Shown here in pieces: positions 1-12,218 of a DNA stretch of 64,000 bases. The number at the start of each line of letters is the position of its first letter. Position 1 is the stretch's first letter. This stretch comes from Apostichopus japonicus (lineage: Eukaryota; Echinodermata; Holothuroidea; Aspidochirotida; Stichopodidae), in contig NC_092563.1 in NCBI RefSeq assembly GCF_037975245.1, positions 27,679,960-27,743,959 on the forward strand. Direction: 5' to 3'. The translations under genes were made by a program, and so were the position numbers. The notes beneath the pieces are model-generated. The model saw only the letters and a program-made list of their open reading frames with translations, did no database searches and had not been told where the DNA came from.

Positions 1-128
1 AGACGCTATTGATCCATCAATTCTCGGCCGAAGGAATTTTAATTAGCAAAACAATACACCGATACCTGTTAAGAGAGGTATGAAACCATGATCATCGTTG
101 ACAACTTTCAAATCGCTTTTCTTGAAAG

Positions 129-173
129 TCTGGGAGGCGAAACCGGATGGTGAAGGATTTCTTCGTCTACAGG
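129..173 (+). CDS. Candidate exon at left edge, ending at a consensus splice donor
   Basis: The block ends in AGG followed by GTGAGT, a strong U2-type donor at 174. A possible acceptor (TTTTCTTGAAAG) ends at 128, but the exon could instead extend leftward. One frame reads WEAKPDGEGFLRLQ and leaves one base before the donor. A second open frame starts at the ATG at 147 (MVKDFFVYR) and ends exactly at the donor. The ATG at 147 has C at -3 and G at +4, so its context is mediocre. A short overlapping reading frame from the ATG at 88 stops at 151. I do not recognise the protein in either frame. Its GC content is higher than the AT-rich DNA that follows. It may be an internal exon or the first coding exon of a gene whose intron fills much of the window. 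The donor is the best evidence; the frame is uncertain. Confidence 0.33.
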
Positions 174-3100
174 GTGAGTTTTACAAACTTTTTACGGCTT
201 ACTTTTGATAATAAGAGGCTACTGTTGTGGGTAAAATATGAAGTTGACTTATTGTTGATGAGTAAGTTATCAGACGCATGTGGGATGAGTGACTCACAGA
301 AGTCTGTGTGGATAACTGTCTGCGGCTACTGGTCATAATGTCTGGCCGATAAGCCCGGCAACCTTTATGTTCCCCTCCAGGAGGTTAAGTTAGGCCTAGC
401 CCGTTACTACAAGGAACGTTGAATAGCTAGTGTTTCTACTGAGTTAAGCAACTAGCTAAGATAAACAAGTAAATAAAGGAACATATATTCCTCGAAATAT
501 TGTAAAATCTTCTCGACAATTGTAATTTGTACAAAAAGAAACGGAAAGTTTTTTGACATGTCCGTTAGGCTAGTCAACATACTAGTACAGTGAGAGTTCA
601 CAATGCGCCGCCGTCACAACATAGGCTAACAAATACCATCGTTGAGAATGAGAGGCAGCTGAGTAGTTTAATGCAGGCCTTGAGACAAGTTTTCAGTAAC
701 AATTGTCAAAAGTTGTTCAGGGGATTGGGAGGAACTGTTGTTTTGCACCCAAATGCAATTGCTACTTATTTTAAGTCAAACTTGTGGAGATGTTGGTTTT
801 TCCGATTTATGGAATAGCAAACTAGAAAATCTGAGTACCAATTCAAATTTATAATACTATTACTAGGCTAGACAAAGTTAGGCTAGGCCTAGTAACTAAT
901 AGTAATACTAGTATGAACCCATATTTGCTACTTGCAAGCTTGCCTCTAGAAATAGTGAGATGTTCAGTAAATTGAACCAAAAGTACAAAAATATGTCTAG
1001 CTGAGGCCACATTATGTTAAGGCATAGGCTGATGCCACATAACAGCCCCTTTTGCTTTTTGGAAGTTGTGTTAGTTACCGATGCAGGAGGCCAAGGATTG
1101 GCCCAACTAAAATATGAAACAGAACTAGAAATGTTTGATAAAGGGAAAATAAGTAGTTGAAGCATTAGACAGTAACTCAAAAGAGTCACCTTCATGTCAC
1201 ATGTCAAGATATCTGTAGAATACATGTGGAGATTATACTTTAAACAGTACACTTGTGAAAACTTTACTCATTAGAATTTAAATTGTGTTACGTAATAGGG
1301 GCCTAGGCCAATTGCTTGAACATTTTTTAAAGTTCAGTGCAGATATATTTGCAAATTTGATGTCAGCCATGCCAAGCATACACTAGGCCGATAGTCAAAT
1401 GGGCAGACAATTTATTCTTACAAAGTTTGCCTGGCAACGATTGTGACAAATATCATTTGGTGTTTATTCTCACCAGTTTTTAGTCCTGCTTCATTAGACT
1501 CTTAGATCACTTTAAATTTTGTTGTTGTTAATTTGATCCTTAGCTACAGTATTAGGCATTTGGTATATATTTGGTATATATGAGTAAAGTAACTCTGAAA
1601 GATAATTTTAAGTTTTATGTGCAAAGGTATGTCCAAGAAAGATGTTTTTATAGGTAATCTGCATTATATTCGAGTGTGCTGGAATACTGTATGGGTAGTG
1701 TTGTCAAAACTTATTTTCTTTGCTCTCATGATAATCCTGAATAGCATTAAGAATAACAGAGATATGTAATTATCAAATTTGACCAGACACCAAATACAAT
1801 GGAAGCAACATTGTAGGAGTAAATAAACTGAGAAAAATCACCCACAGAACTTGTTAGGAACTTGAGCTCACTGAAATTTGGGTTGCTTGACAGACTAAAC
1901 TTGGGAGGGGAATGGAGGGGGGGGGGGTGAATGCATTGTTACACAGAAACACCAAAAGCTTAAGTTACTTAAAATATTTTGCACACTTTCTACAAACTTC
2001 TGTTATGTGCAAAATAAAAATGATGTAAATGTATGCCATATTTGGTGTGACAATTTCATCATACATTCCTGCAAACTAAGTTTTCATCTTTCTCATCAAG
2101 GCAGGCAAACATGAAAGAGGAATATTTATATTTCCAATGAAATGTTTTTTTTTTTTTAGGAAGATGATAACATTAGGCTAACCATCCAACAATATAATTA
2201 GCATTGGATTGTACTGCTACATTAGTAGGAATCAGGTTCATGTTCTTTTTTCTAAAGCAGTTTCATAAGTAACTTTAATTGAAAGCTTACTTTACGTTAT
2301 GTTTCGCTTTGTTAACGATAATCAATTTGTCGTTTTTCCCCCTTTTCTCATGTGAAAAATGTGAAGTAAATAAATTGTGAATCTAGAATTGTCTTTTGCT
2401 TTTGTCTTTATTTCTGTTTTTTTTTTGTTTTTTTGTTTTTTGTGAAGATCATTTTAAAGAGTTGTGTTGTTATGATGATGGACAGGATAAAATACATTCC
2501 TTGAAAATGTCAGATTTGCTTCCGAAAGGGAGCACATTTTCTCCATCAGAATGGTGTACAGCAATTCTATCTTGAGTTAAAATGAAGCATTGAATATGAT
2601 AAATGTTTTGGCTATTTGTTAGCCTGAGGGTTGAGTAGGATTGAAGTGTTATGTCGGTTTAATACAGGGATGACCTTCTAAGATGTTGACAGGCACTAGC
2701 TCATATTCAGATAAAATTTACAGAGCAGACTGAGAATGTGTACAGTGGCGTTTAGATCCATATCTAGGACACTGCAATAACTAATTATTCTGTGGCTGAG
2801 AGAGCTTTCTCCGGATCTATACGTTGTTATGACTTATGAGTTCATGCTGTGAAAAATTGGAAAGAGTTAGCCAATAAATTCACAGAATAAATCTTACTCG
2901 CATCACCATTAACATGTACATTGCGTTCAGACCAAATGGATGTTGTTAATCACTTAATAGGGCTGGAGAAAAAAAATGTAGACTAGAAAATTTATAATTT
3001 TTGGACCATATTTTCTATATATGTTCTAGGTGCAATATGGAGCTATGAAAGATCGTAGCGACAGACGGCCTGACAAAACGAGATAGCACAAAACTAAAAG

Positions 3101-5085
3101 AAGGGGGGGGGGGGGAAACTAAAGCAGGATTTATTGACTCCGTTGCTTCATCAAGTCTGTAGAAAAAAATTTGCGACTGATTCTTTTCATATCGGAAAGA
3201 ACAGAAACTGGCTGTGAGCATCCTTATTGAACTGAACGAGTCAGTCAGTGTGCTGTATGTTTGCATTGCTACTCCAAGTAGAATGCAACCAGCAGAATGT
3301 TTTGTATCTATACCTCTTGGCAGAAGTGAATTGAAGGGCAAGATCACTAGTTTTGAGCAGTGCCATGTTTCTGGCCATTATTAAACGTTGGTTGACGCAA
3401 GTACCAAATTTATCCGTAAGGTAATATACTTTGTTGTTGAACGTCTGAAGGATCACTCATAGTATTTGTAAGCTCAAGTTTACGTGTAGAAATACGTGTA
3501 GCGAGATTCATTTACATTCTGCAAACATGTGTTGCCAGATATGCTGGTACTCATTAAAAATAGTTGAGCAATTTCCTTTCCCAAGTCAACTGCAGTCCAC
3601 ACTCAATATTCACAGTCTTAACTAAGTTCTCTTTGCTAATCAGAAATTGGAGCACAGTATTAAGCAAATCTGGGCTTAAACACTGTAATGATTGCATTGC
3701 ATGGTGATCCTAATGGACTGTTCATTGTATTATACAGTACATGTACCACAACGTGGCAAGTCCCTCGCTCAATAAGAACTCTTAGTTTGTCGATTTCTAT
3801 ACTGATCGGAGAATGTGATTATTTGGGATGGGGAATTTCCCTCGAACCTTCATCAAGAGGTTCAAGAATGTTACTAAGTAGAGTTTTTTAGCCTTCCTGT
3901 TATTTAGAGCATCTATCTGATCGATTATGCACACAGTTTGATCAATGTAATGTTGTTTAATTGCGCTTATGTCCAGGATAAGTATAAACGAGGTGTGTTG
4001 ATGCAGTGGATCTGTTGGAGATGGGGGGGGGGGCTGGAGGGGAAGGTGGAGGATACAGAGGCCATGCACGTTCTGGTTGTCATTGCTTTGATGATTACTT
4101 CAATGGATGGTGTGATGTTTAACAGTGCTCAGTCAATTCAATGGCCTTAATGCCTCATACAATATTGTTAACTGACCTTAATGCTCTGACCAGAAGTTCT
4201 TGAAGACCTGCAATCTATCAATTCCACAGAAATCATGGTAGAAGATCAGACAATTAACACAGTTTACAAATAAGTGAATTCCCATCAATTTGAAGTACAT
4301 GGATGCATGTTTCTTTACATCTTAATTTACCAAATAATAATGGCAAATACAAGAATTTTTCACTTTTGTTCTTCAAACTTAACCTTGTAACATTCACGGA
4401 CCTCTCTTTTCTGAAGCATATGATATAATATATATGTATAAATAATGTATAATAAATATAATATATAGCAAAAATCCTGCAGGGGTGTGGAAGGAGTACA
4501 GGATGACCATTGCTGCCTTTTCCCTTTGAAACAGACACATATACATACTATAGGAGTAAATAGATAAATACCACTTCAGTATCATAGTGAATTTTACCAA
4601 AAATATCTGATCTGCACTTGCTGTCTCAGGAATTTCCAAGAAAGTACAAGAGATTTTTTTAATTCTGCAACAGATTATATTATGAAAAATTAACAAACTA
4701 AAGTTGGAATGCGTTCCAATAAAGTGCTCGCGTGGAAGTCAGTGCACGTGCAAGCCTTCTGCATGGATTTTCCAAAGTTAGTGAAAATTGTACAGTATAT
4801 TTATATATTAACAGGAGTTGCTACTAAGTAAAAGCCATGTGGCTTGAAGGCCCTTATCGACTTGTAGGCAGGAATTTGGTAGGATATCATAATCATAAAC
4901 TTATGTTGAATTCACCTTTGGCAAAAATGACTATTGCGCTTATTCCATTGATTTACTGACCAAAATGATACTTTTAAATCAAGTAAACAACAGATTAACA
5001 TACCTTTGTAGTTATATGATCAGCAATACCATTCTGTATTGTACATCTGTATAGAGCAATACAATTATCACACACATTAATGATA
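174..5085. other. Non-coding, probably intronic, AT-rich DNA
   Basis: No convincing gene is visible. The first 1.4 kb carries many TAGGC/AGGCCT motifs. A GTG-initiated open frame at 590-817 (75 codons, containing ENERQLSSLMQALRQVF) looks somewhat protein-like but has no ATG start or clear splice sites. G runs lie at 1917-1927, 3103-3115 and 4023-4033. T-rich tracts lie at 2147-2157 and 2415-2442. The rest is featureless to the eye. Confidence 0.6.
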
Positions 5086-5117
5086 CAAGCCTTTTATATA
5101 TATATTTTATATATTTA

Positions 5118-5220
5118 TGGTTAGCGTGCCCAGAGGCCCGGGTTCAAATCCAGTTGGAGGCTGGAAGTTATTTCACTCTGCTGGATTTTCCAACTCACTA
5201 CGATTTCATATATGTTCTGT
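5118..5220 (+). repeat. tRNA-derived SINE fragment, same family as the 23.3-24.2 kb array
   Basis: A B-box-like GGTTCAAATCC is followed by GGAGGCTGGAAGTTATTTCAC and then TTTTCCAACTCACTACGATTTCATATATG. The same series, allowing for divergence, appears on the - strand of the 23.3-24.2 kb units. The A-box half is missing and replaced by (TA)-rich sequence (5086-5117), so this is a 5'-truncated, diverged copy in + orientation. It is not a tRNA gene. Confidence 0.7.
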
Positions 5221-8200
5221 TTGTATATGAAAACCTGTCCCTTTGGAACAGTTGGAAACTTTCAAGTGGTTTCATTGTTTGATAGTAGCTGTCCAATTCT
5301 TACTCAATCATACCATTGTGGGCATTTGCTCGGCATTGGATTTGGGAATCCTCTCTGTGTTTGAAAGAAAGAAAGAAGAAGGAAAAATCTGCCACATAAG
5401 ATGTAAGTAAATGAGCAATGGCAAAAACACCTGGAAAATACAGAATCATTTTTTAAAAGAGCAAAGTGGACCTCAGCCCATGTGACCAGTTAGGCTGTCT
5501 GATTCTGAGAATACGACATACTTGAAATCAATGTAAATGTAGGTTAAAGCTTTAAAACAGAAAAAAAAAACATGACATGATGTTAAGTTCTAGAGGATGA
5601 GATTAACTGAATATTATAATCGCAGACTTATACTCTCTTGTCACCCTCACCAACAGAGCAATGAATCATCGAGGCTTTTACAGTTCAAACACCGTTTATT
5701 AATTGTTCAATTTGTATAATTTGTTATTTTTTAACACGTTCTTCATTTAGGTTTCTGATAAAAGAATTGATCATCCATTGCAAGAAGTGCTCAGTCATGT
5801 AGCACCAACGTGTGTGGCCTAACATGGGCAAACATTTTGGTGGAAAGAAAAATCCATTAATTAGGAAAGAAATCTTTCTAAGAGATGAATAGCTTAAATC
5901 GAAGATTGTTTACCCTCATTAATCAAACCATTTGTTCTCCCTGTCATTTCGTTTATGGATAAACAAAGGACAGATCTAAAAGAGATAACAAATTGTAGAC
6001 TGCAGTTTCATTCTTGTGCAATATTGTTTTTAAAGAGTGCAGTGTGTATTTCTGAGGTTTTACTTTTAACTTTTCATAATTGTAAGTACTTTGTCTGTTT
6101 AGTTAGACTGAGTCAGGAAGTGAGATTAGCAACTCATGGTTACTAGTTTAAAGCCACTGATTCACACAAGGGGGTATATATGTTCAGGCATCTTAAACGC
6201 TTCAGTTATTGAGGTTGAAAATCTGAAATGATTCTGCTGTGCAATAAAGCAAACCATACATTATGTTGCATATACTTTCATTCAGGTTATCTGATAAGTT
6301 GGTATTGTGATAATAGTGTGCATTTCTGTTGCCCTACCTAAGTACTATTTACTCATAATGCCCCTTCTCATCCCTTTCCCCCTCCCCAACATTTTTTAAA
6401 TTAAGTGTTGAAAGCATATATTGCAAAATTTCTATTTAGCCATGGTGGGAGCTGGCAATTATGGTAAGCTGTCAGTACATATTTCTATGATTACCTAGTC
6501 AATAGCCCTACCTATCTAGAACTATTCTGATCTTGCAATGCAAGATGCACTCCTTTTAACACAAGGGCTTCTGACAACATTCACGTCATCCCTATGATAA
6601 TCAATTGGAGGGTAATGCAGCATTCCTGGTAACAGCATAACAGAGACTGGGGGGTTGGGGGGGGGGAGGACAGAGGGTGTGGTCGATCATTATTGAGCAC
6701 TGTCTTCAGGATATGCTATTGCACAATTAAGATATGTTGTATGAAGCACACATACAAAGTAATAGGTCATACTGGGTGTCCTTGCATTTAAGGATAGGCA
6801 AACTTTATACACAGTGAAGTAATGCTGAGCTGCTGATGTAGCTCTCCATTGCTTGAGAATAGAAATCAGAGCTGTTGAGAATTTTATGTGTGAAGGAAGT
6901 TGATTGTCAATGCTTTGTTTTCATGCAAAGCACAAAAATATGGGGTAGGCTATACATAGGTGGTATATTGAATGTGCTTGGCTGGTTGCATTTGAGTAAA
7001 CAGTAGGTTGTTGGCATTCTTGAGCTGCATTTTAAAAGTAAACATTGACAGGTACTCAGAGGTTTTGAAATTCACATATTTCAGAACTTAACAGAGCTCT
7101 TTATTGTTGAGCAGTTTGTATCTGTTTGTTTTTACCACCCTAGTCACAAAATGTAACCTGTGTCTTGATTCCTGATATCTGCTTGAATTTAGGTCAGAAA
7201 TTGATAACCTCTCAGTGGATTTTCGGTTTGGGAAAATTTTGGCAAGATGGGAAACGGATCTCCGATGCAAATTGTATCCTCTGGGGGAAACTTTAATGTC
7301 AGTTTCATGCAATGAGTTCGTTTTGGAATAGTATTTTTTTTTTTTTTTAACGATTTACTAACTATTTTTGAATGTTCGTGGTTCACTTAATGTCTGCTTT
7401 AGCATATATTCTGATTTATATGTGAGGATAATGAAGAGGAGAAAAAGGTGAAAATGGTAATTTTGTTATATGTTCTAAATTGCACATATCTTAAATATTC
7501 AGATTTCTTGCCTGCTCTTTTAATCTACAAAGAGTTTGATCATTTGCTTTTGGCGCAACAGCAATTTCCACATGAGGTACAGACTTCAGCATTCTATAAC
7601 CCAAACTCAAAAGGTTGCCAACGTATTAAAGATTGATGCAAGACCAATGAATCGTGCATCTTACAACATGTTATTGTCAGTGTTATATAGTCATACATAG
7701 GATAATACTAGTACTACCGTATCAAAAAAGTGCATTTCTGTTTCTTGCAGAATTTCTAATGTTTTAGAAAGATGTGTGAAATCTTTGTAGGAAGCGTGTA
7801 ACGTTGGTTACAGCGATAGGCATACATTATATTGTGTGACTCAAAGATGTAGGCTTGGATGTATACCTAACATTACAGTACATTCATCATTGACAAGCGT
7901 GACTGCTCAGAACGTCATGCAATTGACACCTGCAAATAGGCTGGGCCTCATAATGGAGCCTTCTTCATCACTTTAGGGCAACTCATAACTTAGGCTTTGC
8001 TTTGAAATATTTTTGGCATCTCCAAATATCGCAGCAATTGCTTGCTGCAAAGCATGTGCCATATTACCGTGAGAGAGAGAAAACCGATTGCGTGTCACCA
8101 GTGCAGGACGTATTGAATGTGTACCAAACTGAACACTGAATTGTATCCGTCAATGGGTACCTAATGTATGCAACGTTTTCATAGCATTGATTTGAAGCAA

Positions 8201-9236
8201 CACCAGTAGTAGCACGTAGAAGAACATGATGTTGTTATTCACCTGAATTACACTGTACCGATGAAAGAAATTGTAGAAAACAAGAAAGAGAAATAGTAGA
8301 AAAAAGAAAGAAAAGATAAAAATAATAATAAAGATAAAAATAAGTTTGAGAGAGCACAGTTTAGGAGAGTGCAGAAGTTAGTAAAACCATTATTTCTGTG
8401 TTAATTCCAAGTTCTTAAGCCACATTTTGTGTCCTATCTTTCATTTGACTCTAGGCAGACCAATGTGTTCAAGTTTAATTTTTTTGCTACTGGACAGTTT
8501 GGTCTGTTTCTTTGACTTTGTCAAGTGAAAACAGAAAATGAATTAATGATTTTGTGCAAGTATTGATGAGATGATGCAAGAAAGGCTAGCTTTGTAACTA
8601 TACATTACCTTATTTGCCTCTCAAGTCAAGGGGGATTTAAAACAGACCAATATGGAACAGTATCTTAATGCAATGGAAGGTTGGAATTGGGAAGATCCTT
8701 CTGCTAATTTCTATTCCTCCCCCCCATCCTGATCACCGAAAAAATAGAACCAGAAAGAAATTGTGAACTAATAGCCGTAAGTTGGTATATGTATGGTTGT
8801 GTCAATACATTGAAGATACATAATGAACTGATCATAGGTGAAGATATTCCCCTTCTTGCTACCTATACCCCCCAAATTTATCCCCAACCTCCCTCCCTCC
8901 CACTCTCCCCTCCCATCCATATCCATTACTTGTATGATGGTACATTAGTGCAGGTAGGTTGCTATAGCTATGGTCATAATTGTACAACTGATCTAAACTA
9001 TCTGCCTTCTACTGATAATAATCAGAACTTAACATTCAGGTAGTCATGGCGACTGGGTAGCCTAAGCTAGACAGTTTACCAGTCATACTATTAGGTGTTT
9101 GTAGCTAATGGACTTAAAGAGGAAGTATTTGAGAGCACTCAGATGACAATCTTGTGAAGCAAAGATTGTGAGAACTATGACATGTATTGCGTCCCCAATC
9201 TCCCTCTCATCCCAACCCCTCATCCCAACCCCTCAA
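5221..9236. other. Non-coding AT-rich DNA with simple tracts
   Basis: Nothing clearly genic is present. Simple-sequence items are a G run at 6657-6666, a T run at 7331-7348 and an A-rich purine tract at 8270-8345. A possible exon-like frame near 7190-7331 is listed separately. Pyrimidine-rich text at 8880-8920 and 9195-9236 leads into the minisatellite. Confidence 0.55.
7192..7331 (+). CDS. Open frame after a possible splice acceptor, unrecognised
   Basis: After TGCTTGAATTTAG (ending 7191) one frame stays open for about 45 codons until a TAG at 7329-7331. It reads for example SEIDNLSVDFRFGKILARW, then ETDLRCKLYPLGE, and contains several CpGs unlike its surroundings. There is no ATG near the start and no good donor inside, so if real it would be a terminal exon or a decayed transposon fragment. 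A long T tract follows immediately. I recognise no family. An open frame this long can arise by chance. Confidence 0.15.
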
Positions 9237-9424
9237 TAGTCACCCCACCCGTACACACCCCACCCGTACACACCCCACCCGTACACACCCCACCCGTACA
9301 CACCCCACCCGTACACACCCCACCCGTACACACCCCACCCGTACACACCCCACCCGTACACACCCCACCCGTACACACCCCACCCGTACACACCCCACCC
9401 GTACACACCCCACCCATACACACC
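9237..9424. repeat. 15-bp GC-rich minisatellite
   Basis: About twelve near-perfect copies of CACCCCACCCGTACA run in tandem. Only the last copy differs visibly (CCCATACA). The unit is a multiple of three, so it opens several frames on both strands (PVHT repeats on +, VYGWG repeats on -); these are artefacts, not proteins. The - strand carries runs GGGTGGGG in every unit, spaced so that four G-runs fall within two units, a G-quadruplex-compatible layout. Confidence 0.95.
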
Positions 9425-12047
9425 TTTTGCTGAATTCCTGGTTAGGCTCTCCTCAACATTTAGTTCAATATTGATTACAATGCAAGTTGCAAGTATTACT
9501 GACATGCTATACAGAATTCCTAAAAAATTCAGGGTGGATAGATCTATTTGCATGACAATATTCCAATATTCATTGAAGCCCTTGTGTGAGCCCATAAATG
9601 AAGTAACCTCATGTTTTCTGTTCCCCTCAGGCCATAAGGTCCAGAGTGGGCAATCAGATGTGAACACACCAAGTAGTTTATGTAACAAAATGTTTGTGGC
9701 TTTTGCAAACAGCAGTTTGAGGTTGGGGAATCCAAATTGAACAAGGCCTAAACACCCATAACATGGCAGCTCATAAGGATCAGTGCTATTTAAATCTTAT
9801 TCCAAATTATGTAACAGGCAAAGCCCCAAGTTTGCTTTGTATTTGATTACTGTGTGTTGGTTACAAAATCTTTTGAGAAAAGTATGAAAATATTAGCTAA
9901 TGTACACTTAAATTAAATATTTAGTGCAGCATTTCATAGTTTGATCCCAAATACTCTGAAGGTTTTAGTATAGGACAGTTGTCCCAATGGTAACTAAATG
10001 CAGCATAATGCTTCTAAATGATTTGGGATTCTTGCAAGTTGCTTTAATACAGTATTTCCAGATCAATGGAAATGTGGTGGCCTTGAAAAGTTATTCAATT
10101 TGTAAGAAAACAAGCCAGTTCATAAAACTATGGTTTTGTTCATCAGGATTGGTTATTATTTTAATAGCTTTTCCTCTGCATTTTGTCTCCCCTGCCCCCT
10201 ATTTGACACGGCTACTGTTCTACATAAACCTCTCATTTTATATTGTTTGGGACCAGTCATACTAGTAGTAGTACGTACGTATGTACCTTGCCTGCTTTTC
10301 CACGTTCTCTCCAATCCTCCATCTTTTCTTTTCTTTCCTTTTTTGTGGTTTCGTCATCATCTTCCTCCATTTTTTATCGTCAAAAAGAGAAACCTTCATT
10401 TGGACGGTGCCTCATTGAAGATCATCTTCTGAAAATGGTAGAAAGTGAGAATGAGCAGTAGTAGTATTCATAAGATGCAGGAAGGTTTTCACAGTAATTC
10501 ATAAATCCACATTAAGAAAGAGCCCCTCAAGAGATATGGTATATACATCATTTTTCATGAGGCCAGTAAAGGGGTACTGGGATTAACATTCATGTTTTTG
10601 GTAATAAATGAAGTGTCAGCTGCTCGTGTCAGGTGTTTGGGTAAAGAGATGAAACTGGCTGAGTACAAGGCCAGCTGTTTAGGCAAAAAAAATATTCACG
10701 TCTGCTCTGGCATTGTGTGAGAAATGATATTGCTTTTCCAAATTAAGCCAATTACGTATTCTTCGGAAGATCCCGCTGCCATTGACGGTATTTGTATAAA
10801 AAAAAATTTTTGCTAATTTTTTCCCCCCTTTTTTTGCCACTCTGTGAGAAAATTGATAAAAGTATGACATCTATGATATTGGGTATGTGAAAAGTCATGT
10901 ATGGGAGATTTTCACAGGTTAATGATTTCCATTGTGGAAGTAACACTGGGTGTCAAAGATACACTCCCCTCACAAACTGTAGGGAATCGTTTGACATGCG
11001 AGATAAATGGAGTCAATCCGTGCCAAACATTTTCAATTATTTCCTGGAGTTTGTATCAAGATTCGACAATGTAGGTGTTTGACACCAAATTTTCCATTCA
11101 CAAACGAGATCATTATCCTTTCCGAAGCTGCGTGTATAATTTGAGTTTGAAACAGAGATATGGATTGATAAGGGATATCAAGCTTGCTTGATTTTTAAAG
11201 ATTTCTAAACATTTGTCCAGTTGCATGGCACTTGGGACTCCTGGTTAGGTTGGGCAAGGGGTGGGGATGGGGGGGGGGGAGAGGATATGAAATTCTGTCC
11301 ATATCCTTTCATGATTTCACTCTTTTATTATACTATAGTGTTTAGAAAAATGAATTGAAATTTCTTATAAATCTCTTAAAGGAGGGTGGATGTTGCCAAA
11401 AACAGTTAATGAAACCACGAAAATATAAACCATTAAATTGTCACATTTGGTCCCAAATTCGAATGTTGTTTCCATTTGGTTGATTAATAACATATTTCGT
11501 GGATGTGCCGTCCACAATTCCTTGAAATTTAATGAAAAATGCAATTTTTAACAGGAATATCAGTCCCCATTATTTCTGTTACAGATTTAATATTCATATC
11601 CTACTGTGATTGATAGGTCTGGTATTGCACACTGCCTGGGTAGAGTAGAAGCCTACAAAACTGTCCCCCTATGTGTCACAACTGGTTGTAACTTGTATGT
11701 ACTAAAAGCAGTGGTTACTGTTTTACTTACATTGTTATAGCAGGGAGTTGCCATGTAAGTATTATAGCCAAAAACTGAAGAAAAACCCTGTTATTTTAGT
11801 TATTATGATCAAGCCAAAACAGATGACAAGTGTCATATATGTACACATATCTAGGAAGAGTAGACTTGTGTGAATGGTTTGCAATGAATGGTGAGAGTGT
11901 AGTTATTAACTGACAAGTTCAAAGGTCATGAAGTCAGTGAGTTCAAGGCTCATGGACTTTAAACATGGTTAGGTTAGGCTGATCCATGTACATCATAGAT
12001 CTTCAACTCTATGGATTGCTGCCTTCTTGCTTCAGTTTTCATTGATA
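9425..12047. other. Non-coding AT-rich DNA
   Basis: No gene is supported. A pyrimidine-rich AG acceptor-like site near 9629 precedes an open frame (HKVQSGQSDVNTPSSLCN onward) to 9740, but nothing confirms it. A small ACTAGTAGTAGTACGTACGTATG run lies near 10260. A G run is at 11269-11279. Confidence 0.5.
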
Positions 12048-12218
12048 TTTGATACCCTTGGAATGTTCTGTTACCTATCAATGTACTCTGAAATCTGCAT
12101 ACACTGCTTCATCATAAAATTCAGAATACTTGAAATTTGATACCCTTGGAATGTTCTGTTACCTATCAATGTACTCTGAAATCTGCATACACTGCTTCCT
12201 CATAAAATTCAGAATAAG
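12048..12218. repeat. 88-bp tandem duplication
   Basis: The segment starting TTTGATACCCTTGGAATG at 12048 recurs at 12136 and is almost identical through TTCAGAATA. One visible difference is CTTCATCATAAAA versus CTTCCTCATAAAA. The near identity points to a recent duplication. Confidence 0.9.

Noticed and set aside
590-817. 75-codon frame with a helical-looking segment
   Set aside because: It begins at GTG, the upstream text is ordinary intron-like sequence, and no family is recognised. Kept only as a remark.
2745-2762. MITE end CAGTGGCGTTTAG
   Set aside because: No inverted partner or target duplication was found nearby.
9182-9688. Long overlapping frames encoding PVHT-type and YGWGV-type repeats
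   Set aside because: They are translations of the 15-bp minisatellite in every frame and lack independent gene evidence.
9630-9740. Exon after a TTCCCCTCAG acceptor
   Set aside because: It is open and phase-compatible with the left candidate exon, but there is no donor and it ends at a stop after about 35 codons. Such matches are expected by chance.
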